64,000 nucleotides of DNA from Taeniopygia guttata. Its lineage: Eukaryota; Chordata; Aves; Passeriformes; Estrildidae. The position numbers and the translations under genes were made by a program. Positions within the stretch are counted from its first letter, which is position 1. Each line of letters opens with the position of its first letter. The stretch lies in the NCBI RefSeq assembly GCF_048771995.1, contig NC_133026.1, forward strand, positions 101,835,001 through 101,899,000, in the 5' to 3' direction. Of the stretch, positions 52,802-64,000 are shown piece by piece. Under the pieces are notes generated by a model, which had not been told where the DNA came from, made no database searches, and worked only from the letters and a program-made list of their open reading frames with translations.

Positions 52802-55070
52802 TTATCCTTCTGTGTAGTTAATGAAGAAAGGCTTCTACTAATGATTAACTTGATTGGATGCCAGATCCAGAAAAGGAAGGTTGAATTGGCATCAGTCAAG
52901 CAGTTAACTTTAATTAAAAATGTTAAAACTCATTAATAAGAAACAAAGCTAGAAAACAAACAAAAAAAAAAACAAAAAGGAGGAGAGTGGGGAGCAATAA
53001 GGAAGAGGAAGCATAATCAAAAAAGAATGGACAAATGAAAGGAAAAGCAACAGAATTAATGGGAAAATGCAGCTAGCTATTACAGGAGAAACTGTACATC
53101 AGTTTTCCTGGCTTCTTACTACAGTGATGACATGTCTGGCGACATCCTCTGAAGCTGTAATCCTTTTCCCTTTTTTCTCCTTGTATTTATTGATTATCTG
53201 ATATTTTAAAATATTTGGTTGCTTATATCAACTGTGGCAAGGCAACTGTGGGGCTTTTCTGTGCATTTGCTATTGAATATGCACACAAGTCCAAGTCCTC
53301 CTCAGAATAGCCAGCTGCTGGTTTGGGGAGTGTACAAGAGAGGAAGGAGTGTTGGGACAGTTTGGTGATCATCACCCTGACAACACTAGCAAGAGAAAAG
53401 CGATGCTTGTCTTTATCCAAATCTAAACTGTGCTAAATTGATGTAAATGTGAAAATTACTTACTGAGAAAGGCTATTAGCTTTATGGAGAAGTCTTGAAA
53501 TGTCACTGCTTTGCAATGTATTAGCCTTGCTAAAGAATATTAAATAGCCTCTCTAATGGACACCTGAGACATCAGGAAGGATTCTGAGTGAATTTCCACA
53601 TTCTCCCCTAAGGTTGGTCCCTATAATGACTTGGACATGCTGGATGAATTTTCTCACTCATACACTCCAATATCTGCATGCTAGTCCAAGAAAGATGAAA
53701 CATCTTAACTGCTGTAAATTCATACCTTTGAGCCAAACTATAAATAAATTAAATCTATGTATGGCATGAGCTTTGTGAAACTGAAAATTCACCAGTTCTA
53801 AGGGTATTAATTTCCTTTCTGTTTTCTAGTCTCTGGGGCATCATTTAGACCAAGGCAATCTGTGTTCCCTTTAAGTGGGACTAGAAAATGCAGTACCTGA
53901 AATCTGAGAGATACTGGCTTTATGATTTTACACAGTATAAGAGGAGGCTCATAGTAAAGACTGTTATATTTGCTTATCCAAATAAAATATGGATATTGAC
54001 TGGCAGGATTAAAAGACATACATCAGCTTTTTACTAACAATCACTACTAAATTTCTTCTGAAGTTAAATAAAATTTTGAATCAATTTTCTCTAGGAGCAG
54101 CCCAGAGAATTTAGTGTGAAGATTCCACTCAAGCCTCCTACAAACATTCAAGCCAAAATGGACTCCAGAAGCATTCAAATATATACATTTTTCTTAGACA
54201 AGCAGGGTGTGTAGAATTTAACTTCTTCTTTTATGGGATAAAATCACATTTAAAATTGTTTACTGTGAGAGCTACCAAACTTTTAGTGACATAAAATGAA
54301 TGTGTCTTCTTGTATGATTATTGATCAATTTAAAAAAAGACCAAATGAGAATTCTTCTATATTTTAAATCCCCACATAGAGTGATAAAAATGCCACAGAA
54401 CTTTGTGATATCTAATGGTAAAAACCACAGAGGATGTGTAAGTAATTCAAAAGCAACATAATTAACCATCAAATGTTTAAAGTCCCATCTAGATCCTAAA
54501 TTATCAGCATCTTATTTGCTGCAGAATATGCTACTTCTCAGTTGGCCCATACATATTCTTCATATACTACATTGCAAAGCATGGTTACAACCTCCCAAAT
54601 ACCTCCAAACATACACACACACAAAGGCACACATACATGTGCTCAGAGAGATTTCATTTACTGAACTGAACTCATAGTTAGTACTTTAATGGCTTCATCT
54701 GTAGGTAGACAGAACACACAAATGCCATTCTTCACAGTGTTATTTTCAAAGTGGAAAGAGAACATAAGTGTGCTGAAAGATATAGAGAACCCTCGTGCAT
54801 AGCAATAGATGTGGAAAGGCATTATCTTAACCAAGTCACACTTGGTTGAATGAATTTCCCAAAGTGAAGGTTTTATTCTTCTGTATTTTTTAGCTCTCTG
54901 GTCAGTGCCATTAACAGGACACTAGATTACACTATACCAGAGAGACTTCTCTGTTTACACAAACAGTTTAGGAACCAATAATAGCCTGTGTTGTTTCCTG
55001 CAGTGAAAGTATGTTTACATGCATGGGCCAGTACAGATACCTATATATACATACAGACTTTCGTTATGTC

Positions 55071-55120
55071 AAAACAAAAAAAAAACCAAAAACAAACAAA
55101 CAAAAACAAAACAAAAAATA
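55071..55120. repeat. A-rich (CAAA)/(CAAAA) tract
   Basis: A runs broken by single C bases. It opens a false Lys-rich frame. Confidence 0.8.
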
Positions 55121-55560
55121 AGAACAGAGAACAAGCAAGGAAAGCATAATGATAATAACCATATTTTCTATGTGGAAGCAATTCTTTACTGTAACAGTTT
55201 TGCTGTTAGTCACTTGGTAGTTTCTTTTAGCTGATTTTGGCATGCTGTTTCTAAAAAATACAATAATTCTTTTAAACATGTCCTGCTTACACCTGTTTTG
55301 AGGTGGAACATTTTAATAGCTACGGAGAAAGGATTTTCTGACATCAAAAGTATTTGTCACAGGACAATGTAGGTGTGTTGCTGTTTCTCTGACACATCTC
55401 AGCAAATCTGAATGTTTTACTATGCTGAGAGATGGTGGTTTGTGCCCTCTGCACACATGCTGCAGAGGCAAGGAAGGCCAGGCAAAGGAAGGCATTTGGT
55501 ACCCTACAGCTTCACTGACCTTACTTCACATGCTTAGATTAGTCTGCAGATGACGTAGAG

Positions 55561-55616
55561 CTCTCTGTATCCATCTCTCTCTGTATCCATCTCTCTCTGT
55601 ATCCATCTCTCTCTGT
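55561..55616. repeat. Tandem repeat, 16-bp unit, 3.5 copies
   Basis: CTCTCTGTATCCATCT occurs three times without change, followed by half a copy. Perfect identity suggests that the array is young or variable. Confidence 0.92.
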
Positions 55617-56885
55617 CAACCATGGGAACAGTGTCTGGAGAATAACCACTGCCTTGCCTGATACCTTGAAGGCAAGTGCATATAGCTGGTGTTGTGGGCA
55701 TGACACCAGTTTTGGGTATGTTACTCATCCTGTCTCCAGTGGTTGTGGAGCCTGTCAGGCTCTGCTGTCCTGCACCCCTTAAATGGAGGGTGAGAGATAA
55801 AGCCCTCTGTACATTTTGATGCCCACCCACACCTGGCAATGCTACCTTTGCAGGAGGAGAAAAGCAATTCATTGCTTCTGTGAACATGCCAACGATGCAA
55901 AGGCTGGAGAGCAGAAAGAAAATGAAGCAATACATATTTCTCTCAGAGAGTTGTATCAAAAGATTAATTTTTGATTTTTAATGTCTGAGCAGTATAAATT
56001 AAAAGCAGACTATCCAGCAATGAATTTATGGCATCTGAAACTCCTCTGAGCCCTAGGAAAGCATATAGCTCTGCCCTTTGGTCTTCTTTTCACTCTGCCT
56101 GGGTAATCTCACTTTATGAGGCAGCATAATTTGCAGTGACCTTTTCTGAAGCTGTTGATACACTTCCTGCTTTGCTGGAAACCATCTTTTTAGCCATGCA
56201 TGATGTGACTCCACATACACTGGCATATAAATTTCATGCTTTGTCATTTAAGTCTGCAAAATAATCCTGTCCTGTAGGTGGCTGGTCCGATACAGGATGG
56301 TATTTGTTCTGCTGGGCAGTGCTGAGGGGTGGTTTTTGGAGGCTGGTGGGTTCTTGTTGCACCACAGATAAATGCATGGAATCAGTGAGGGAGCATCATT
56401 TATAATTATTATTCTGCCTCTTACTTGTACATAGGAATGATCATGCAATTTTATAAAAGGATTTTCAGACTTACTCCACATGTGTGTATTAAAGCCTACC
56501 TCTGTAGCAATATATCTAAAGCCTTATTCCAATTTAAGCATTTACTGAGTTGTTAAATATGGGTTTTGCCACATATAAAATGGGAAAAGTATATATTCTC
56601 ATATAATTACAAGCCCTTCTAGAGACAGAATTTTCCTTCAGCTGTAACTATTTCAAGATTTCAGCTCCCAAATGTGAGAATGGCAGAAGAACATGTGACA
56701 CAATAATATACATGTTTTCTTAGTATTTTATGAATTATTATATATTTTTATTTTTACATAATTATTTTCATGCATACTGATTAGAACTGTGCCAGGCAGT
56801 TCGAAACACTCCTTGAATTACTCAAGAACTGCTGTCTGAAGACTGTGCAGCAAATTTACCCTTGAAATTTGGTGAAATCAAATAA

Positions 56886-56965
56886 TTTTCTCTTCCTTCC
56901 CTTTCCCTCCTTCCCTCCTTCCTTGCCTCCTTCCTTCCTCCCTCCTTCCCTCCTTCTTTCTTTCC
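56886..56965. repeat. Polypyrimidine (CCTT/CCCT)n tract
   Basis: Eighty bases of C and T with a single G at 56935. It is an imperfect CCTT/TCCC repeat, much less regular than the array at 3694. Confidence 0.88.
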
Positions 56966-58265
56966 ATCTCTAATGTGATGAAGACTTTTGAGGCTTTTTT
57001 CTTCATTGTTTAAGGAAATAAGCTGAAGTATCAATGATTTTTCTAGTTGAAGAACTTATATGCTGTGTTATGTTTTTTCAAGTAATGTGCTGGCCTAGTG
57101 AAGTAAATAATAAGTCCAAATCCCTCCAAAGTCAATGTAATATTTTTTAGATTTCTCCTCCTTCACTGATTTAAAATTATTAACTGAAACATCTAGTTTC
57201 CTGAAGCTACCTGTACCATAATAAGAAATTTTGTCATTTATTTTCCAAAAAGTTTAAACAGCAGAATGCATATTCTTATAGTAATATGACTAGAAAGTGT
57301 GCTTTGTGTTGACAAAAAAGAGGATTTTCATGGAAATTAGAAAAAAAGTATGGAGAAAATATTGGCAAGTTGGCCAAAATAAAAAGTTGGCATATTTTCC
57401 ATCCAGATTAATAATCACAAACTTTTAAATCTAAATTTCAAGATGTTTCAATTGGACTCTGTTGGAAAACTGTTTTGAAATGCCACTTCAGTCCACATCC
57501 TGGAAACTTTCCACATCTTGGAAATTGGTCTTTGTAGGTTCTTGCTGCTTTGCTCATGTAACAGATTGGTGTTTCTGGTCAGGTGACATGCCCCAAGTGG
57601 CTGCTGAGACAAGGCAATGTATTTGGGAATTTACCAGTGGCATTAGGAATCTGGCCCGTGTGCCAGAGCTGAGTAGCCTCAGAGCAGTAGGGACAAGGCA
57701 TTTCAGTCAGGTATTAGTGCAATACTTAAGAAGATTTTTTTTCCTTTCAGTCAATGGCTGAATCACTAACTTTGGTTAGGCCAAAAGCCTGAAGCCTTCC
57801 AGTTTTCAAAGGCTTTGCTTATTGACTAGCCTTTAAATTTTACACAGAATGCAGCTTTCTTTTCAATTTAAAGTAAGAGGTGGAGCCTTTTCGCCAGATC
57901 TGACCAAATGTACAACCAGTGTGGTTGATGACAGCTGAAAAGCAAATTATATAGCCTTATTGTATATTACATTTATCCTAACCAACTTGACCCCCGACTA
58001 TATTCTTTCTACTTTGTTCTTTTTTTGCCCTTTCTTTTGTCCACCTCAAGAGTTTTTCTAAGCACCTTGAGAGTTTCTCTGAGTGACAGCCATAGAAAAG
58101 CCACTGTGCAAGAAAAGGATCCCTTCCACGAGTGGATCCCACATTTTCAAGTCTTTTAGAGCACTACTGCCAACAAAAATAATAGATGCATCAAAAGTTA
58201 TGCTGCTGTGAGTCTTAGGATGAGAAAACTTCAGTGCTTACCAGGACAAGAATAATATTCTGCAT

Positions 58266-58330
58266 ACAGTTCTCTGAAAGGTTATAAAATTATATAATTT
58301 ATATAATTATATAATTATATCACTTATATC
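58266..58330. repeat. AT-rich self-complementary sequence
   Basis: Repeated ATTATATAAT-like blocks that can fold back on themselves, followed by a doublet of ATATCACTT. Low complexity; no element recognised. Confidence 0.6.
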
Positions 58331-60974
58331 ACTTGATACATACAGAAGTAGTACTGTTGTCGTATATTATGAGATATGACTAGAGGCCCTGCAGCCTTTC
58401 AGTTCCTTTTTTCCCTGTCATCTGCACAGCTAATATCAGATGACAATGCTGAGATCCACCAATTCTTTTCTAATGCCCTGCTCAAAACTAGAGCCGGCAC
58501 GTGACATTACACGTTCTATTTTCCTCCTGTGCCTTTGCTTGCTGCTTCTATCATGCTCCCACTCAGATGCAAATACATATGCCATTATTTGCCTTTCATG
58601 CATATTTCTATACAATAACAGTGGTATACAGTCTTTTTTTTTTACAGGAAGAATTCAGAATACTACCCTCATTTATGAGAGATAATTTTCCATGTCTCTG
58701 AGAAAGGTATTTTCAGGGCCTTTGACTGAGGAATGAAAAAAAACCAAAAGCAGATCAGTAGAAATTATTTTCTTAATGGTAAAATCTGAATTATACATTA
58801 AAACACCATTTATTCAATCAATTTTATTATTCTGTTTAAAAAGGCAGTCACTTTTATGTGTTTCATATGCTTGCAGAGGTTTATTAGCCTGAGTAAAAGG
58901 TCATTATTATTCAATTGAATAATTTAATTTTAAATTATTGGTATTGCACTTCATATTATAACTGCTTTTGCAGATGCATTTGATTAAGTCCAAATTTGCC
59001 TTTTAATCCTCTGTCTGGAGATCATTTTCTTGAATCGTTCAGTGTTTCTCACCCTTGTAGTGGTATCCTAATGAACAGACAGACTGCAGCCTCATATCTT
59101 CCATGTAAATTACTGTGCATAGCTCTTCTAGTCAGATCATATCAGGGGCTATCCGGTGTCATATAATCCTGGGTACTGACATGTGGAAAATCTTTTCAGG
59201 TGATTAATGCCATAGGCATCTAATTTTCCAGCAAAGCAATATTGCAGTGTTTACATGCATGCCAGACTTAGGGATATGAAATGGGCATTTAGAAAAGTTA
59301 ATAATCTGCCCCTAATCCCCTCCAAGAATTATCTGTTGGTATTTCTAAAAATAATTGCAGCTTTATTGCTTGTTGCTAATGGAATCACATATTAATTTAT
59401 TACATGCATTGTTCATTAAAAACTTGGAATTTTCAACGGGTGAAATAAATACATGTAAAGCTACACATAAAATACCTTTGCATTTAAAACATGCACTAAG
59501 TTATAAAAATTCACAAAATATTTGTTTTATTGCCTTGTTTTCTTAATGCTTGAGCAAAAATATCCTTCAAAATTGTTTCATGTTTGCTAGAGACGTAAGA
59601 TTTGTCCTTGACTGCACACATGGAGACTTTGATTTCTGGGCCTAACACTTAAATTCTCAAAAAAGATAACAAATCATAGCAAAACAATCCAACACAATAA
59701 AATATCAGGGCAGGCAGACCCAGTGTGGGTCTGTGAGCACTGATTCCTCATTGCTGGCATCACACCAACAGTGTCAATGTGACCAAAGGTGCTGCGTTTA
59801 CTCACATGTACCTATTAATTACAAAATTGTCTGCTGTTATCAGGCTGCTTCTACCTCTGCTAAGGAGTTTTTCCCTCAGCCAGGCATTGTCCATCAACTT
59901 CACTAGAAGCAGGATCAGCCTTTCATAGCCTTTCATAATTCTGAAAAAATAAAATTTTAGAAAATAATAAATTCCTGAGATTTGACATAGGAAGCACTTT
60001 GAAAATGGCTTTGAATACTCATAATTAGCTCAAGAATTACAATTTCATTCCACTCTTACACTGCCATTACAAGCACTTATCTCAACTGATTTCAAGAGAG
60101 CTGCTTCTGTTTTACACTGGTGTGAGGGAACAAAAAAACCCATGTTGCATAGATTGTTCACAGCTCTTTCATACTGCCTCTATTACCAGATAAAACTTTG
60201 ATGAAGGACATTCACAGAAGATCAATATGAGAAACCACATAAGACCTGACTTTTATACTACTGGCTGACACTGAAAATCCCAGAAATAACTATTTCTATT
60301 TGTTTTTGAAGCTCTTACTTAAGGTGATGACTGAGTTGATGCTGCTTTTCCTGAAAGAAATATTTCACCTTTAGGAGATGTGCTGCCTTCTGAGTAAAGT
60401 TACTTCATAGCTTAGGTTGCAGGGATATGGAAAAGGAGAGCAGTTGTACATCGAGCAATGAGCAACTCCATCCTTTTTGTGAGGGAAGAAGCCACAGTCC
60501 TTTCTCTTCTTTGTGCAGATGCTGCTCCCAGCTGATGTGAAGCACTGCTGTCAGCATCCTAGGAGGCTCCATGTGAAGGGCTGCTTGTCTCACCAGGGGA
60601 AGGAGGAGCTCTGGGGATGTTTGGGATCTACTTCCAAAGAACTGGCAAATTGCCTCGTCGCTGGCAATCTCTACCTGTAATTTATACAGGCCAGAGCACA
60701 GCTGTGGGGTAAACAAGAAGTGGTATTGAACTGACCAGTAATATATTGTCTGTGAGCTAATATAGCTCAGGATATATTCACTGCCAAAAGCAAACATTTT
60801 CCTTGATATTCACTTGGACAGCAGTGTTTGTTTATGTCATAGTTTACCTGTGTATGAAGAAGTGAGCAGGAGTAGAAATGCAACTGCAATTGCAGAGAGA
60901 AAGTCTAACTTATATTAATATTTCTTCAGCCTAATAGCTGTCAAATATACATTTTTGCATGTCTGGCAGTCTGC

Positions 60975-60980
60975 TTTAAT
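60975..60980 (-). terminator. Possible polyadenylation signal for LRRC30
   Basis: The plus strand reads TTTAAT, so the minus strand carries the common variant ATTAAA 294 bases past the LRRC30 stop codon. I saw no AATAAA on the minus strand between here and the gene. Use of this site is only a guess; a longer 3' untranslated region is possible. Confidence 0.25.
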
Positions 60981-61273
60981 TTGTTTCTGTCAAATGAAGA
61001 GCAAATATTTTATCACAACTGAGTTGTATTTTTTTTCTATAAAAACCCCCAAGTACCACAACGGTGAAGGTTACAGAGGTGGGTATTTTTAGAAAGTCTG
61101 CTCTTCCCACACTTAATCAAGACCATCATACTTTACTTGCTTTCCACCCACTGTTACTAAAGCCACCCATAGCCTTCAAAATCCGAGCATTATGAAGTGG
61201 AGATGCCTGTGCAGGAAAGCTCTCCGACGCAATTGAGTCCCGATGACAGCTTAATGACAAGCTCAGCGGAAGC

Positions 61274-62359
<1,086 letters not shown>

Positions 62360-62448
62360 TTATGCTGATCTTGGTGCACAGTCTGTAATGAAACACTTGC
62401 TCCTGACTTGTGAGCAAACCTGTTCAATTCAAACTGAATGCCACAAGA

Positions 62449-62467
62449 CAGCTGTCGCTGTCATTTG
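62449..62467 (-). promoter_or_regulatory. E-box pair upstream of LRRC30
   Basis: CAGCTG (62449-62454) and CATTTG (62462-62467) lie about 280-300 bases before the start codon, with an inverted CCAAT (ATTGG at 62479-62483) just beyond. CAGCTG is the form favoured by myogenic bHLH factors, which would fit muscle expression. These motifs are short and common, so support is weak. Confidence 0.25.
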
Positions 62468-64000
62468 GCCTGGGCTTTATTGGACAGACGTGTAAAAGGT
62501 CACAAGGATGCTGCTGTATATAACTTCACCATGTCAGCTTTCTTGGCTATCTGGTACATACCATGACTGCAGGACAATTAGCAAGAGTGATTTCAAAAAA
62601 AAACAAACAAGCAAGCTAAAGAAGGAAACAAGCAAAGAAGCCATCATTTCAGCTCAGATTTAACGGATGTTTTCCTAACCACTTTTATTTTGGCTCCTGA
62701 TTTCTCTGAAGTAGTTACCAGTCTACCAGAAAATTTTGCATGCTGCAAAAGCACTGATAAAAACTTTTTATGTTGGTCCTTGGTTCTAGCTTTTATATGT
62801 CCTTTGTGGTGAGGATTGGCCTCTTTCTTTCCAGAAAGGGTGCCAAATTCACTGCAGCAGTGACATTTTACCCAGTAGTATCTGTGCCCACTTGGATAAT
62901 TTCTTGCTACCCACAGTACCAAGTGTGAGCAGTCATACCACACAGTTCTAACCAAATTACTCTGTCCTAAATGTCCTGTTCTACTTTCAAATCTATCAAC
63001 CAGATTTTTGGAGTCTGATTCTTTTCTACTCTAGAAAATGGAGCTTCTTGATGTCCCTTTCCATGTGAACTTTCAGGTCTTCCTGGGCTATTCTGGGGTA
63101 CAGGGGGACTGGCAGTCAAATAGCTTGAACTATATGTGACATTTAGATCCAATATAGAGGGACTGGTGGAAGAGGAAAGGAGCAGTGAGGTATAATAATA
63201 CCCAACAACAGCTGAAGTGAGCTCTGCTGGTGAAAGGAAATTGTAATGCTACAGGAATACATATGCACTAAATTTAAACTCAAAGGGACCATAAAAAGGA
63301 TCTGCAAAAACTTCAGGTACCATCCAACCTAAGTGAAAATTGCAACAAATAGTGCAAGGCTTTCAGGGTTTTTTCTCTCCATTGAATCCATGGTGATGAA
63401 GATGTGTTGCTGCCTTCTGAGAGATTTGGTGATAAAAGTATCCTCCCTTACTATCTCATTTCAGGGATCCTCACCTTAAAACCTTGTGTTAGTGCCAATG
63501 CTAAAGGATTATGCAGAAAACTGCAGCTGGAAGTTGAAGCACTCTAGCAACCACTTTGGAGTCAATCCCCACAGCCCCTTCTTACTGCCAAGCACCAGGC
63601 AGTCTCCTTTGAGCTTTGGGTCCCTCACAGAGTTGCATCTGCTTGGGAAGAGAGGGAAGAGAGGGGGCATTCCTGCAGTTGTGTCTGATGAGTGGAGTCC
63701 TGCACCAGTCAGGACCGCAGCAGGCAGTGCAAGGCACATTAGCTGAATGAGACATGCAATTAAAACCTGTGTTTGAACAGGGCTGAGTGGCATAAATCCA
63801 GCTGGTGCTGAGGCTGAAATATTGCATTCTCTGGAGTGCCTGGGTGAGCCTGAAAAAGGCTGAGGCCAGTTGTATCTGGTTAGAGTGAGTTGGCAGCCTG
63901 TGAGTCACTGATCCCTCCCTCACAAGTGCTTTTTGCCAGTATTTGTCAGTTTACATACAAATGTTATACTAATTGCCATCGCAGCTGTACTGACTCAGTG
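62468..64000. other. Upstream flank of LRRC30, no further gene recognised
   Basis: Unique-looking sequence on the 5' side of LRRC30. A 103-codon minus-strand frame (62644-62955) and frames at 63509-63793 and 63582-63923 have no recognisable domain. A purine-rich patch lies near 63650. If mammalian synteny holds, LAMA1 would lie beyond the right edge, but none of its exons was recognised here. Confidence 0.45.

Larger units (their letters stand above)
47439..55560. other. Intergenic, no gene recognised
   Basis: Eight kilobases without a recognisable gene. It has an A run at 47759-47772, 35 T at 52766-52800 and an A-rich tract at 55071-55120. No open frame beyond about 75 codons except those inside simple sequence. 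Confidence 0.55.
55617..61273. other. Intergenic, downstream of LRRC30
   Basis: AT-rich sequence on the 3' side of LRRC30. Contains a pyrimidine tract (56886-56965), AT-rich self-complementary sequence near 58266-58330, an 18-bp doublet around 57492-57527 and a possible polyadenylation signal of LRRC30 at 60975-60980. No other gene was recognised. The open frame at 60405-60797 on the minus strand has no recognisable motif. Confidence 0.5.

Noticed and set aside
55561..55616. Possible CRISPR-like direct repeats
   Set aside because: The units are directly adjacent without spacers, and the DNA is vertebrate.
55534..55959. 141-codon minus-strand frame ending in an Arg-Asp-Gly repeat
   Set aside because: The repeat comes from the 16-bp minisatellite and the rest has no recognisable domain.
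1..61273. PTPRM or LAMA1 exons
   Set aside because: I looked for recognisable laminin or receptor phosphatase segments in the open frames and saw none; short exons could still be missed.

Overview
The window reads as vertebrate nuclear DNA, most likely from a bird. Three things support this. There are three truncated LINE copies whose ends match avian CR1 (3' ends reading ATGATTCTATGAT-like). There is a complete solo LTR of a type I recognise from avian ERVL-like elements (TGTATTGG start, CCCACTACA end). The only convincing gene is an intact single-exon orthologue of LRRC30. I could not run a database search, so family names come from recognition and the species is not determined; a songbird or related neoavian would fit.

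Layout: positions 1-61273 are intergenic. No RNA gene or multi-exon gene could be supported there. The stretch holds a very long pure TCTCC pentanucleotide array (3694-4055), a solo LTR (7741-8834), CR1 fragments at 9738-10735 (minus), 39223-39726 (plus) and 42758-43396 (plus), several simple-sequence tracts, a few perfect inverted repeats, and one old unclassified duplicated segment near 20.4-20.6 kb. The LRRC30 coding sequence occupies 61274-62170 on the minus strand, and its presumed 5' flank fills much of the remainder.

Context: in mammals LRRC30 lies between LAMA1 and PTPRM (human 18p11.23). By orientation, the long gene-free side of this window, downstream of LRRC30, would face the 5' end of PTPRM, and the right edge would face LAMA1. 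This is inference from known synteny; no exon of either neighbour was recognised here.

No new multi-gene system was found. The points most worth checking are the roughly 72-copy mirror-symmetric pentanucleotide array, the N-terminal myristoylation-type motif and regular 23-residue repeat of LRRC30, the solo LTR with a near-perfect target duplication, and the unexplained ORFs at 26.8-27.3 kb and 45.4-46.4 kb.
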